DNA of 64,000 bases from Algibacter sp045066735 (GCF_045066735.1 NZ_JBISHH010000024.1:186001-250000), one strand, 5' to 3'. Positions 1-9,804 are shown, counted from the stretch's first letter. The notes: generated by a model from the letters alone, not told the origin. Program-made: numbers and translations.

Positions 1-722
1 AAGTTATGCTCTATTGATAGTTTAATTATTTTTTTTATAATCTCCTCTTGATCTTTCGATAAACTTATTTTTCTAGTTATAGTTTTAGCTTTAATTATAT
101 CTGCCTCTTTCTGAGATTTTACCGCATAAGATCTATAGTGATCCCTATAAATATTATCTCTAACATTATTAGACGTATATTTATATAAAACTTTTGATTG
201 ACTTTTTAAATCGCTCCAATTTTCATGAGCCCTAAAAACATTGAATAGATTGTAAATTTTGTTCTCTTTAAAAACAAGATCTATTTCATTTTTCTTGTTA
301 AGACTTACTTTTTTACCAAAAATATCCATTTTGTTTTTTACTCTTAACAGTCCAGTAGTGTCTAAAAACGTTGTATCTGCAATTGTATTTAAAAAAGTAA
401 AATTCTCAATTATTACTAATTTAGGTTTCTGATTCATTAACGCTTCCTCTAGTCTATAATAGGCATGGAAAATATTACTTGCTCTTATACCTAGATTATA
501 TGAGTTCAACTTACATTTAGCATCTATTACGCTTGTGTTTATTCCGTTAGCTGTATGAGAGTCTCCAACAAACAAAACATCTAGTGAGTTTTTTTTCTTT
601 TCATGTAAAAAGAAATATTTATCAAAAACAGGATCATCGGCAACAAAATAAGAATCTAGTTTATAGATAATTAAAAATAGTATACATAAAAACAATATGC
701 TTTTTAAAAATAATTTTTTCAT
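1..722 (-). CDS. SGNH/GDSL-like (AlgX/DltD-type) protein, C-terminus beyond window
   Basis: The reading frame opens at an ATG at 722 and stays open to the left edge, so about 240 N-terminal residues are visible. It begins with a signal-anchor (MKKLFLKSILFLCILFLII), and GDSHTANG at residues 53-60 is the block I signature of SGNH hydrolases, with Ser55 as the expected nucleophile. The ATG lies 11 bp after the stop of the MBOAT gene. Membrane acyltransferases of the AlgI/DltB group commonly work with such a periplasmic SGNH protein that moves or places O-acetyl groups on polysaccharide, and this is the inferred role. The block with the catalytic Asp-His is outside the window, so activity cannot be judged. 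Confidence 0.75.
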   Translation of the reverse strand, partial: MKKLFLKSILFLCILFLIIYKLDSYFVADDPVFDKYFFLHEKKKNSLDVLFVGDSHTANGINTSVIDAKCKLNSYNLGIRASNIFHAYYRLEEALMNQKPKLVIIENFTFLNTIADTTFLDTTGLLRVKNKMDIFGKKVSLNKKNEIDLVFKENKIYNLFNVFRAHENWSDLKSQSKVLYKYTSNNVRDNIYRDHYRSYAVKSQKEADIIKAKTITRKISLSKDQEEIIKKIIKLSIEHN

Positions 723-733
723 CTACTTAAGAG

Positions 734-2203
734 TTAAAATTGAAAATAAATAAAACTTTCCATTTCTCGTTCCCCATAAATACCAAATAAAACTATTAAA
801 AATATAAATAAGAAATATGTGCCCCATCTAAATAACATAGATTGACGATTTAAGCTTTTGATAATATTACTTTTTTTGTGAAAAAATTCAACAAATAAAA
901 GTAATAACAGCATTAGAAATAATATAGCAAATTCGTTAGTCTTAAAACCAATAAGATATAAATCTTTATCTAAGAGTTTATAAAAATTATTATTAAAAAA
1001 GCTAGTAATTATTACTATAGAATCATCGAATGAATTCGCTCTAAAAAACACCCAAGCAAAACATACAATACTAAATGTTATTAATACAAAAAATAATTTA
1101 TTAGATAAATTATTTTTATTAATGTTTAATTTTTTAAACAATGCTTTTTTAGGTTTATAACTTGCTTTTTCTAAAACAATTATTACCCCATGTATGGCTC
1201 CCCAAATTACAAATGTCATTGCCGCACCATGCCATAAGCCACTTACTAAAAAAACAACAAATAAATTAAAATAAGTTCTATACTTACCATTCCTACTTCC
1301 TCCTAATGGAATGTAAACATAATCTCTAAACCATGTTGATAAGGATATGTGCCAACGCCTCCAAAACTCGGTTATAGATTTAGATAAATATGGGCTGTCG
1401 AAGTTTTTCATTAAATCGAACCCCATGGTTCTGGCTGCTCCAATTGCAATATCTGAATATCCAGAAAAATCACAATATATCTGAAAGGCAAATAAAACAG
1501 TGGCCATAATAGTTTCTACACCTTCGTAATTTGAAGGGTTATTATAAACTTCATTTACATAAAGAGCTGCTCTATCTGCTATAACCATTTTTTTAAACAA
1601 ACCAAAAGCCATTAATAATAGTCCAGATTTTACTTGGTTATAATCAAACTTATAGGTTTTATAAAACTGTGGCAATAAGTGTGAGGCTCTTTCAATTGGC
1701 CCCGCAACTAATTGTGGAAAAAAGGCAACAAAGGCAAAAAAAGCAATGGGATCCTTAGTAGGTTTTAATTGCTTTCTATAAATATCTATAGTGTAACTTA
1801 AGGTTTGAAAGGTATAAAAGCTAATACCTACGGGTAAAATAATATTTAAAGAAGATACTTCTAATGTTTTCCCAAATAGTTTGAAAGAGTCTACAAATGT
1901 GTCTATAAAAAAGTTTGTGTATTTAAAATAAAATAGAAACCCTAAGTTTACAAATAAACTTAGATATAAAAACATTTTACGCTTTTTAACGTCTTCTGTT
2001 TCTCCTAATTTTTTACCTACAAAAAAATCAATTAAAGAGCTTATTGCAATTAAAAACAAAAATCTCCAGTCCCACCAACCGTAAAACACGTAACTAGAGA
2101 CTAAAATTAGTATATTTCTAAGCGTTAAGTTTTTTGATACTAACCAATAAAGTACAAATACAATTGGAAAAAAAACAGCAAAATCTAATGAATTAAAAAA
2201 CAT
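734..2203 (-). CDS. MBOAT family O-acyltransferase (AlgI/DltB-like)
   Basis: A 489-residue polytopic membrane protein, the usual length for bacterial MBOAT proteins. YCDFSGYSDIAIG (243-255), RRWHISLSTWFRDY (282-295) and SGLWHGA (321-327) are the hallmark blocks; His325 in the LWHGA block is the conserved active-site histidine of the family. These proteins pass an acyl group, usually acetyl, across the inner membrane to an exported polysaccharide. It lies 4 bp after the rhamnose genes and 11 bp before the SGNH partner, so it probably O-acetylates the rhamnose-containing surface polymer made by this operon. The substrate is inferred from context only. Confidence 0.9.
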   Translation of the reverse strand: MFFNSLDFAVFFPIVFVLYWLVSKNLTLRNILILVSSYVFYGWWDWRFLFLIAISSLIDFFVGKKLGETEDVKKRKMFLYLSLFVNLGFLFYFKYTNFFIDTFVDSFKLFGKTLEVSSLNIILPVGISFYTFQTLSYTIDIYRKQLKPTKDPIAFFAFVAFFPQLVAGPIERASHLLPQFYKTYKFDYNQVKSGLLLMAFGLFKKMVIADRAALYVNEVYNNPSNYEGVETIMATVLFAFQIYCDFSGYSDIAIGAARTMGFDLMKNFDSPYLSKSITEFWRRWHISLSTWFRDYVYIPLGGSRNGKYRTYFNLFVVFLVSGLWHGAAMTFVIWGAIHGVIIVLEKASYKPKKALFKKLNINKNNLSNKLFFVLITFSIVCFAWVFFRANSFDDSIVIITSFFNNNFYKLLDKDLYLIGFKTNEFAILFLMLLLLLFVEFFHKKSNIIKSLNRQSMLFRWGTYFLFIFLIVLFGIYGEREMESFIYFQF

Positions 2204-2207
2204 ATAA

Positions 2208-3065
2208 TTAATTTAAACTTATTAAGCATTCTTTCAAACTATCCTCCCAATTTGGTATTTCTATTGATAGTATATTTTTAATTTTACTTTTATTTAAAAC
2301 ACTATATTTTGGCCTTGCTGCAGGTGTGGGAAATTCCTTTGTACTTATAGGGCTCACATTTATGTCGATATTTTTGTGTTTAAAAATAGTTTTGGCAAAA
2401 TCATACCAACTAACTTCCCCTTCATTGCTATAATGATAAACACCATAATTATGGATACCTGTATCTATAATTTGCATAATAACTTTTGCTAAGTCATTGG
2501 CATTAGTTGGTGACCCAAACTGATCGGAAACGACACCTATCCTACTTTTAGTTTCTGCTAATCGTAGCATTGTTTTTACAAAATTACCACCATATTGCGA
2601 ATACAGCCATGAAGTTCTTATTATAAAATGCTCCTTTAATATTTGTTGCACTTCTAACTCCCCTTGTAATTTAGTGGATCCATACGCGCTTATTGGAAGG
2701 GTTTCATCGGTTTCGATATAGGGTATTATATTCTCTCCAGAAAACACAAAATCGGTAGAAATATGAATCAAAACCACACCTTCTTCCTTACAGACTAAAG
2801 CTAAGTTTTTTGCGCCTACTGCATTTATTTCAAGTGCTTTTTTATCATCAGCCTCAGCCGCATCTACCGCCGTGTATGCTGCACAATTAATACAGTACTT
2901 TAATCCTTTATTATCTTTAAAAAAGGCTCTTACTTGATTTAAGTTACAGATATCGAGTTGCTCGTAATCTGTGTAAATTATATTTAAACCTTCATGTTTT
3001 TTTTCAGCATCTTTTATACAACTCGCTAATTGTCCGTTACCTCCAGTAACCAAAACATGTATCAT
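2208..3065 (-). CDS. rfbD: dTDP-4-dehydrorhamnose reductase
   Basis: 285 residues with an N-terminal Rossmann motif (VTGGNGQLA, residues 6-14), the SDR serine block STDFVF (103-108) and catalytic YGSTK (128-132). The RmlD family makes dTDP-L-rhamnose by NAD(P)H reduction of the 4-keto group, the last pathway step, in the cytoplasm. Its start overlaps the rfbC stop by 4 nt, indicating translational coupling. All four pathway genes are contiguous here, so the assignment is secure. Confidence 0.95.
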   Translation of the reverse strand: MIHVLVTGGNGQLASCIKDAEKKHEGLNIIYTDYEQLDICNLNQVRAFFKDNKGLKYCINCAAYTAVDAAEADDKKALEINAVGAKNLALVCKEEGVVLIHISTDFVFSGENIIPYIETDETLPISAYGSTKLQGELEVQQILKEHFIIRTSWLYSQYGGNFVKTMLRLAETKSRIGVVSDQFGSPTNANDLAKVIMQIIDTGIHNYGVYHYSNEGEVSWYDFAKTIFKHKNIDINVSPISTKEFPTPAARPKYSVLNKSKIKNILSIEIPNWEDSLKECLISLN

Positions 3066-3607
3066 AAAACCGCGTTTTTTAAAGTTGGAAGTACTAAATC
3101 TTTTTCAGAAACTATAAATTCTTTTTCTTCTAATTTCCAATCAATACTTAAATCCTTATCATTATAAATTATTCCTCCTTCAGATTCCTTATTATAAAAA
3201 TTATCACATTTATATGAAAAAATTGCGGTATCACTCAATACTATAAATCCATGGGCAAAACCTCTGGGTACAAATAATTGTTTTTTATTATCTTCTGTTA
3301 ATTCAACGGCAACATACTGTCCAAAGGTTTCAGATCCTTTTCTAATATCTACAGCAACATCTAAAACCTGTCCTTTAATAACTCTCACTAGTTTTGCTTG
3401 TGCATGTTCACCCAATTGATGGTGTAAGCCTCTTAAAACACCTTTAGATGAAAACGATTCATTATCTTGTACAAAATTAACTTCGGTATTAATTAATTTA
3501 TTGAAAGTCTTTTGATTAAAGCATTCAAAAAAGTACCCACGATCATCGTTAAAGACTCTTGGTGCTATTATAAAACAACCTTTTAATTTAGTTTCTTCTA
3601 CTATCAT
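3062..3607 (-). CDS. rfbC: dTDP-4-dehydrorhamnose 3,5-epimerase
   Basis: 181 residues, typical for the RmlC cupin family. Key blocks are RGLHHQ (59-64, with the catalytic base His62), QAKLVRVIKGQVLDVAVD (70-87), PRGFAHGF (114-121) and a Tyr at about 132 in the position of the catalytic acid. The enzyme epimerises C3 and C5 of dTDP-4-keto-6-deoxyglucose. It overlaps rfbD by 4 nt, and its start overlaps the last base of the rfbA stop, so the genes are tightly coupled. Confidence 0.95.
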   Translation of the reverse strand: MIVEETKLKGCFIIAPRVFNDDRGYFFECFNQKTFNKLINTEVNFVQDNESFSSKGVLRGLHHQLGEHAQAKLVRVIKGQVLDVAVDIRKGSETFGQYVAVELTEDNKKQLFVPRGFAHGFIVLSDTAIFSYKCDNFYNKESEGGIIYNDKDLSIDWKLEEKEFIVSEKDLVLPTLKNAVL

Positions 3608-4473
3608 TATTCTTTATCCAATAAGCCTAGTAAATTCTTTCCGTAACCACTTTTAAGTAATGGTTCGGCTAAAGATTTAAACTGTTCTTTATTAATATAC
3701 CCCATTTCAAAAGCAGCACCTTCTATAGCTCCAATTTTCAATCCTTGTCTTTCTTCAATAACTTCTACAAATTGAGAAGCCTGCATTAAAGATTGAAAAG
3801 TACCTGTATCTAACCAAGCTGTGCCTCTATCTAGAATACTAACACTTAGTTTTCCTTTTTTTAGATATTCTCGGTTCACATCTGTAATTTCAAGTTCGCC
3901 TCGGTGGCTTGGCTTTATATTTTTAGCTATTTTTACAACAGAGTTGTCATAAAAATAAATACCAGGAACAGCGTAATTTGATTTAGGTTTTTCTGGCTTT
4001 TCTTCTATAGATATAGCGTTTCCTTCTTTGTTAAATTCAACAACACCATAACGTTCTGGATCATGCACACGGTAAGCGTATATAATTCCTCCATCAGGAT
4101 CATTGTTAGCTTGCAGAAGCTTTCCTAGTCCTGTACCATAAAAAATATTATCTCCTAAAATCAAAGCGACCTTATCATTGCCAATAAACTCTTCTCCAAT
4201 AATAAAAGCCTCGGCTAATCCATTTGGAGCGTCTTGAATGGCATATTCAAATCTACACCCGTACTTTTTGCCATCACCTAATAAATCTTTAAATAGAGGT
4301 AAATCTTTTGGGGTTGAAATAATTAATACTTCATTTATACCCGCATACAAAAGTGTAGAAAGCGGATAATAAATCATCGGTTTATCGTAAATAGGCATTA
4401 ACTGCTTACTTACTGACAAGGTTAACGGGTGCAAACGTGTTCCAGACCCTCCGGCTAATATTATTCCTTTCAT
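3607..4473 (-). CDS. rfbA: glucose-1-phosphate thymidylyltransferase
   Basis: 288 residues, the normal RmlA length. The nucleotide-binding signature GGSGTRLHPLT is at residues 8-18, the LGDNIFYG block follows in the centre, and EEKPEKPKS is the sugar-phosphate-binding segment. It joins dTTP and glucose-1-phosphate to form dTDP-glucose, the entry step of rhamnose synthesis, and the family is feedback-inhibited by dTDP-rhamnose. The gene abuts rfbB with no spacer, within the B-A-C-D order. Confidence 0.95.
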   Translation of the reverse strand: MKGIILAGGSGTRLHPLTLSVSKQLMPIYDKPMIYYPLSTLLYAGINEVLIISTPKDLPLFKDLLGDGKKYGCRFEYAIQDAPNGLAEAFIIGEEFIGNDKVALILGDNIFYGTGLGKLLQANNDPDGGIIYAYRVHDPERYGVVEFNKEGNAISIEEKPEKPKSNYAVPGIYFYDNSVVKIAKNIKPSHRGELEITDVNREYLKKGKLSVSILDRGTAWLDTGTFQSLMQASQFVEVIEERQGLKIGAIEGAAFEMGYINKEQFKSLAEPLLKSGYGKNLLGLLDKE

Positions 4474-5526
4474 TTAGTTATATTGTTTTTTATAATAAGA
4501 TTGATATTCACCACTAGTCACACTATTGAGCCAATCGTCATTACTTAAGTACCAGTCTATTGTTATCGCTAGCCCTTCCTCAAAAGTTACTGATGGCTTC
4601 CAGCCTAATTCCTTATTAATTTTAGATGCATCTATAGCATATCTTAAATCATGACCAGGCCTGTCTTTTACATAAGTTATTAATTTTTCTGAAGAACCTC
4701 TAGGTTTGTTTAATTTAAGATCCATTTGCTTACATAGCAATTTCACTAAATCGATATTTTTCCACTCATTAAAGCCTCCAATATTATAGGTTTCACCTAA
4801 AACTCCTTTATGAAAAACTAAGTCAATAGCTCTAGCATGATCAATTACGTACAACCAATCTCTAGTATAATTTCCATCGCCGTAAACAGGTAATGCTTTA
4901 TTATTTATAATGTTATTAATAAAAAGAGGAATTAACTTTTCCGGAAATTGATTTTGGCCATAATTATTAGAACAATTTGTTATAACATAAGGTAATCCGT
5001 AAGTTTCTCCGTAAGCTCTTACAAAGTGATCTGAGCTTGCTTTAGATGCTGAGTATGGTGAATTTGGATCATAAGATGTTGTTTCGGTAAACAGCCCTGC
5101 TTGCCCTAAAGAACCATAAACCTCATCGGTACTAACGTGATAAAACAGCTTGTTTTCAAAATTGTCTTTCCAAGTTTCTTTAAAAGCATTTAACAAAATC
5201 ATGGTGCCAATAACATTTGTTTTCACAAAAGCTAAAGGATCTTTTATAGATCTATCAACATGAGATTCAGCTGCTAAATGAATCACTTTATCAAACCGAT
5301 ATTCACTAAAAAGTTTATTTATAAAAGCCTCGTCTGTTATATCACCTTTTATAAATTTATAATTATTTTTTGATTCAATATCTTTAAGGTTCTCTAAGTT
5401 ACCAGCGTAAGTAAGTGCATCCAAATTAAAAATTTTGTAATTAGGATATTTTTGCACAAATAATTTTACAACATGAGAACCTATAAATCCTGCACCACCC
5501 GTTATTAAAATAGACTTAGACTTCAT
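4474..5526 (-). CDS. rfbB: dTDP-glucose 4,6-dehydratase
   Basis: 350 residues, an extended SDR enzyme. The NAD-binding motif ITGGAGFIGSH is at 8-18, STDEVYG at 132-138 carries the catalytic Asp-Glu pair, and YSASK at 158-162 is the catalytic Tyr/Lys motif. It converts dTDP-glucose to dTDP-4-keto-6-deoxyglucose. The start overlaps the end of the upstream Wzz-like gene by 11 nt, tying rhamnose supply to chain-length control in one transcript. Confidence 0.95.
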   Translation of the reverse strand: MKSKSILITGGAGFIGSHVVKLFVQKYPNYKIFNLDALTYAGNLENLKDIESKNNYKFIKGDITDEAFINKLFSEYRFDKVIHLAAESHVDRSIKDPLAFVKTNVIGTMILLNAFKETWKDNFENKLFYHVSTDEVYGSLGQAGLFTETTSYDPNSPYSASKASSDHFVRAYGETYGLPYVITNCSNNYGQNQFPEKLIPLFINNIINNKALPVYGDGNYTRDWLYVIDHARAIDLVFHKGVLGETYNIGGFNEWKNIDLVKLLCKQMDLKLNKPRGSSEKLITYVKDRPGHDLRYAIDASKINKELGWKPSVTFEEGLAITIDWYLSNDDWLNSVTSGEYQSYYKKQYN

Positions 5527-6577
5527 AATTTCTTATAAATATTATAGCTTTCCAAGAGATATAGCCTATTACTAAAAATATAAATATTAAAACAGGAAAA
5601 ATAATAGAATACATTTGCTTTATACTCTTATAATTAGTTCCTACATCTTGGAAACTAGACATTGTATCAAAAAAAACATCCTCTTCAACTTTCTGAGCTT
5701 CTAAAGCACTCAACTCCTTTTGTAACCCCAGTTGCTTTTCTAGAAGTTCAAACTCTTTAGTCCGTGTCTTTTCTTGAACAAGAAAACCGTCTTTAGACAT
5801 AGACATAGATTGGCTAGTATCATTATTATTAGATTCTCCTTCCATTACCCCAATGTAAACCTGTTTTAACGAATCTACTTCCTTTAAGGATCTTAAAATT
5901 TGAGACTTCCTTATAGATAAAAGAGAATCTCGTTTTTGCATTTTTTTTACTGAATAGGTGTTTGTAAAGGTCGAATTTAGCCCAGACTCTAACGACCTAA
6001 AAATATCTTTTTTTCCGGATGTAACCATAATTTCAAAAATATCTCCAGAATATATACTTCTATTCTCTATAAAATCGTCAAAACTTATACCTTGAGCCCT
6101 TACACTATCAATAGTTCTAACAAACCTATCATACTCAACAACTCTATCATTCTGAGTTTCTGGACCAGGAGTAATTGTAAATTCTTTTATTTGAGCTGCC
6201 GCTTCAGCATCTATTTGAAATATATTCTGAAGTTCATCGATATCTTGCTCACTGATTAAAGCATTATAATAATTTATATTTGTTACTAGTTGAAACTTAG
6301 AATCAAAATAAGGTTTAACAAGCATAGAAGACATATAAACAGGTTTTTGAATCTTCTCAATTCCATAGCCCACTATTGCAGCAATTATCATTGCCGCTAC
6401 AATTATCTTAAAATTATCTACTAGCGCCCTCAATGTATAAATAAAAACAGAAAACACAGCCTTTAATATGGAACCTATAAACTTAAAAAGTCTATCAAAG
6501 GCATTCCCTATAAGTTTGAATAACTGCCCTAAATCTACTTCTTCAGATTGTTGCGATTGTGGTAACTCTTTACTCAT
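5516..6577 (-). CDS. Wzz-like polysaccharide chain-length / co-polymerase protein
   Basis: 353 residues with a cytoplasmic, partly amphipathic N-terminus (1-50), a membrane segment at about 53-73, a predominantly helical periplasmic part and a second membrane segment at about 325-345. This two-TM arrangement with both ends inside is the Wzz/PCP1 topology. The match to the Wzz domain is by topology and position (4 bp after the 6582 gene, overlapping rfbB), not by a sharp motif, and there is no Walker kinase domain. Likely role: setting the length of the polymer made by the operon. Confidence 0.65.
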   Translation of the reverse strand: MSKELPQSQQSEEVDLGQLFKLIGNAFDRLFKFIGSILKAVFSVFIYTLRALVDNFKIIVAAMIIAAIVGYGIEKIQKPVYMSSMLVKPYFDSKFQLVTNINYYNALISEQDIDELQNIFQIDAEAAAQIKEFTITPGPETQNDRVVEYDRFVRTIDSVRAQGISFDDFIENRSIYSGDIFEIMVTSGKKDIFRSLESGLNSTFTNTYSVKKMQKRDSLLSIRKSQILRSLKEVDSLKQVYIGVMEGESNNNDTSQSMSMSKDGFLVQEKTRTKEFELLEKQLGLQKELSALEAQKVEEDVFFDTMSSFQDVGTNYKSIKQMYSIIFPVLIFIFLVIGYISWKAIIFIRNYEV

Positions 6578-6581
6578 AATT

Positions 6582-8273
6582 TTAATTTAATATTTGTTCT
6601 AATATGGTTCTTGTTATTAAATATGTTGGTCTTACGCCCGAAGCCCCCAAACCTCCAGAGGCTAATGTAGCTCCAGTTTCTAGAGGGTTATCACTAGCGT
6701 AGTATGCATATCGTACTTTTACATCTGGACTTATACTCCCTCTTACTTTAGATGCAGCTTGTATGGCTTTTTGGTAATGTGCACCTTCCATTTCTAAACC
6801 TATTACATTCCATGTAGAATTGTAAAAGAATTTCAAAATATCTTTATTTTGAAGCGAAGTGCCTAAAACGGTTATCATAGATCCATCATAAACATTTACT
6901 CCTTTTCCTTCTAAATCTTCGCGTTTTAATTCGTTCTCAAAAGGATAGTTATCTGCTGTTCCTTCAAAAATATGTGCCGATGGTATCATAATATCACCTT
7001 TGCCCCCTTCTAAAATACCAGCTTTACCCATTATAGATAGAGATTCTACATTCATATGTACTTTCTCTTTTCCTTTAGGTTTATAGGGTTTTAAAAGTTC
7101 GTCTATAGTTTCGTAGGCTTGTTCTCCAAAAGCATAATCCATAACTATAATCACGGGTTTCTTTTCTTTTAAAACAGTTTCAGAAACCTTAATATCTAAT
7201 TTAGAGTGATCTATTTTGCTAGTATCAAATATTTGCACATCAATGTTTGCACCCGATGTATCCTTGATGTAAAACATTCCTTTCTGCAACGCTTCTTTCG
7301 AAATTTTATTGCGTAAACTCTCGTTTTCTTTATGACTTAAAGACTCATATACTTCAAATATATCTTTTTTAGCTACGATAGCTTTTAAAGCATTTGGAGT
7401 AAAAAGCGTATTCATAACACTATGCATATTAGCACTTATAACATGAATTGGCCTGTCTAATAAATTGTTTTTATGTAATGTTTCTTTAATGGTATTAGAC
7501 CATATTTCACCATGGATATGATGACCAATACGCTCTCTTAAAACGGGACTAAAAGTAATGGTTCGTTTATTATTCCCAACCAATTCCTCTATGGCTAATT
7601 TCCCTAACCAATAAACAATATGCAACAAACGCTCTGGTTGCGCTGTTGTTGCGAATGCATTGTAAACAGAGGTTATTTCTTTAAAAGTTCTTCCTAAAAT
7701 ATTTGCCGTATGTGTTATGGCAACTTCTCGTTCTTCTTGTGTAAATTTCTTTTTAGATAAAACAGCATTTTCTAGTTTTATCCAATCGCGAGTGGTATCA
7801 CCCTCATCATTAATTAATACACGTGTGCTAATTTTATGCGACTCAACAAAAAGAAAAGTAAGGTGTGTTAAAATATCGTATATCTCAGAGCGACCACGAG
7901 TAATTTCAATATTCATTTGCTCATCATCAATACGATAACAATTACGACGTCTTTTTGGTGGAATTATAGGTTCAAAATGCGAATCTCCGTAACCTTCGTC
8001 ACTGGTTAAATTGATAAACATGCACTCTTCAATACCGATTGGCAATCTATCAATAACATAAAGTAAACCTTCTAATTCGGCTTTTTCATCGCCAATAGAA
8101 CCATAAATTTCCGGACGTAATAAAAGTAAAGAACTCCTAAGTGTTTCACCAGAAATCCCCATAGGCTTATAAAAACCGCGGTTAAACAAGTGACGCATTG
8201 TAATATACAAGCGCTCAATAGCATTCGAGCTTTCCTGTGCTCTCGTTCTTTCGTGATGTTTTTTATTGCTCAT
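6582..8273 (-). CDS. Conserved Bacteroidota protein with nucleoside-phosphorylase-like C-terminus (probably DUF6909)
   Basis: 563 residues, soluble, no signal peptide. The N-terminal half (1-330) is helical and not recognised beyond what I believe is the DUF6909 family. The C-terminal half carries phosphorylase/nucleosidase-fold signatures: GKGDIMIPSAHIFEGTADN, then GLEMEGAHYQKA and YYASDNPLETG, comparable to the EMEG and SDxP blocks of purine phosphorylases and AMP nucleosidase. A nucleotide- or nucleoside-cleaving role is therefore an inference. The gene is first in the polysaccharide operon (4 bp before the Wzz-like gene), an unexpected position. The start at 8273 is preceded by a short AT-rich leader. 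Confidence 0.6.
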   Translation of the reverse strand: MSNKKHHERTRAQESSNAIERLYITMRHLFNRGFYKPMGISGETLRSSLLLLRPEIYGSIGDEKAELEGLLYVIDRLPIGIEECMFINLTSDEGYGDSHFEPIIPPKRRRNCYRIDDEQMNIEITRGRSEIYDILTHLTFLFVESHKISTRVLINDEGDTTRDWIKLENAVLSKKKFTQEEREVAITHTANILGRTFKEITSVYNAFATTAQPERLLHIVYWLGKLAIEELVGNNKRTITFSPVLRERIGHHIHGEIWSNTIKETLHKNNLLDRPIHVISANMHSVMNTLFTPNALKAIVAKKDIFEVYESLSHKENESLRNKISKEALQKGMFYIKDTSGANIDVQIFDTSKIDHSKLDIKVSETVLKEKKPVIIVMDYAFGEQAYETIDELLKPYKPKGKEKVHMNVESLSIMGKAGILEGGKGDIMIPSAHIFEGTADNYPFENELKREDLEGKGVNVYDGSMITVLGTSLQNKDILKFFYNSTWNVIGLEMEGAHYQKAIQAASKVRGSISPDVKVRYAYYASDNPLETGATLASGGLGASGVRPTYLITRTILEQILN

Positions 8274-8319
8274 AATTTAATTTGGTGGGTCAAAGGTACT
8301 ATTATTTTAATTAATTTTC

Positions 8320-9804
8320 TTACTCTAACAAATCAACTATTTTCCTATCGTTTGAAAGCCTCGGTATTTTGTTTTGTCCACCTAACTTCCCTATAGATTT
8401 CATGTAGTTTTGAAAACCATCTTTCTCTACTTTTGTGATTTTTAAAGGTTGTAAAACTTTACCTTTTATTAGGTCGAAATAATAACTGTTTTGCAGTTGT
8501 AAAGATTGGTCTAATTTTATCGCTAAAGCGGAAAGGTTTTCTGGGTCATTTTCAAACTCAACAAACCATTCATGATAAGGCAATCCATCAGAAGGATTAA
8601 TTTGAGGTGCTACGGTAAATTCTGAAACACGTATATCGGTATTCGCCGTTGCTTCTTGCATAGCCTGCTCTACTTCTTTACCAATAACATGCTCTCCAAA
8701 AGCCGATATAAAGTGTTTTATACGCCCAGAAACAATAACACGGTATGGTTGTATTGAAGTAAATTCAACAGTATCTCCAATATTATAAGCCCACAACCCT
8801 GCATTAGACGAAATAATCATAACATAATTTACACCAAGTTCGACAGCGCCAATGGTTATTCGTTTTGGGTTGTCATTAAAAAATTCATCGGCTTTTATAA
8901 ACTCATAGAATATGCCAGAATTTAATTGAAGCAACATGCCTTTTTCATTCTGTTTATCTTGAAAAGCAAAAAAACCTTCGCTTGCTGGGTAAAGCTCAAT
9001 ACTATCTACTTTTCTTCCGATAAGGTTTTCAAATTTGGCACGATAAGGCTCATAATTAACTCCTCCAAATATAAATAAGTTGAAATTTTTAAAAATATCA
9101 CCAACCTTTTTTCCTGTCTTTTCTTGAAGTTTCTCAAAATACATTTGTACCCAAGACGGAATTCCAGAAATAATAGTCATATCTTCTGGAAGCGTTTCTT
9201 CAACAATAGCATCTACCTTCGTTTCCCAATCGTCTATACAATTAGTTTCTAAAGATGGTAGTCTGTTTTTTTGAAGATATTTAGGGACATAATGAGCCAC
9301 AATACCTGAAAGTCGACCTAATTGCACGCCATTTTGCTCTTTTAAAATGGGACTTCCTTGCAGAAAAATCATTTTTCCATCCACAAATTTTGCATTCCCC
9401 GTTTCATGAATGTACAATAAAATGGCATTTCTTGCTGCCTCCACATGGCTTGGCATACTTTCTTTTGTTATAGGAATATATTTTGCACCAGAAGTAGTTC
9501 CTGAGGTTTTTGCAAAGTATAACGGTTTCCCGGCCCAAAGAATATCTTTTTCACCAGCAACCACTCGTTCTACATAAGGTTTTAAGGCTTCGTAATCTCG
9601 AACAGGAACGCGTTTTACAAAATCTGTGTGTGTGTTTATGCTAATAAAATCGTGATCCTTACCAAATTGAGTTGCCCTTGCTTGGGCAATTAACTCCTGA
9701 AACACTTTTTCTTGAGTTTCCACTGGGTTATTACTCCATTTTTGAATGGATTTAAAAACACGTTTTGCAAAGGGTTTTGCTAATGCAGCTTTTAATGAAA
9801 ACAT
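8320..9804 (-). CDS. GH3 auxin-responsive-promoter family acyl-adenylate enzyme
   Basis: 494 residues, cytoplasmic. FAKTSGTTSGAKYIPIT at 98-114 is the ATP/AMP P-loop-like motif of the GH3/ANL adenylating superfamily, and ELYPASEGFFAFQD plus a later NIGDTVEF segment fit the second and third nucleotide motifs. Plant GH3 enzymes conjugate amino acids to hormones through acyl-adenylates; the substrate of the bacterial homologues is unknown. It is co-directional with, and 46 bp upstream of, the 6582 gene, so it may feed the same transcript or be independent. Confidence 0.85.
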   Translation of the reverse strand: MFSLKAALAKPFAKRVFKSIQKWSNNPVETQEKVFQELIAQARATQFGKDHDFISINTHTDFVKRVPVRDYEALKPYVERVVAGEKDILWAGKPLYFAKTSGTTSGAKYIPITKESMPSHVEAARNAILLYIHETGNAKFVDGKMIFLQGSPILKEQNGVQLGRLSGIVAHYVPKYLQKNRLPSLETNCIDDWETKVDAIVEETLPEDMTIISGIPSWVQMYFEKLQEKTGKKVGDIFKNFNLFIFGGVNYEPYRAKFENLIGRKVDSIELYPASEGFFAFQDKQNEKGMLLQLNSGIFYEFIKADEFFNDNPKRITIGAVELGVNYVMIISSNAGLWAYNIGDTVEFTSIQPYRVIVSGRIKHFISAFGEHVIGKEVEQAMQEATANTDIRVSEFTVAPQINPSDGLPYHEWFVEFENDPENLSALAIKLDQSLQLQNSYYFDLIKGKVLQPLKITKVEKDGFQNYMKSIGKLGGQNKIPRLSNDRKIVDLLE

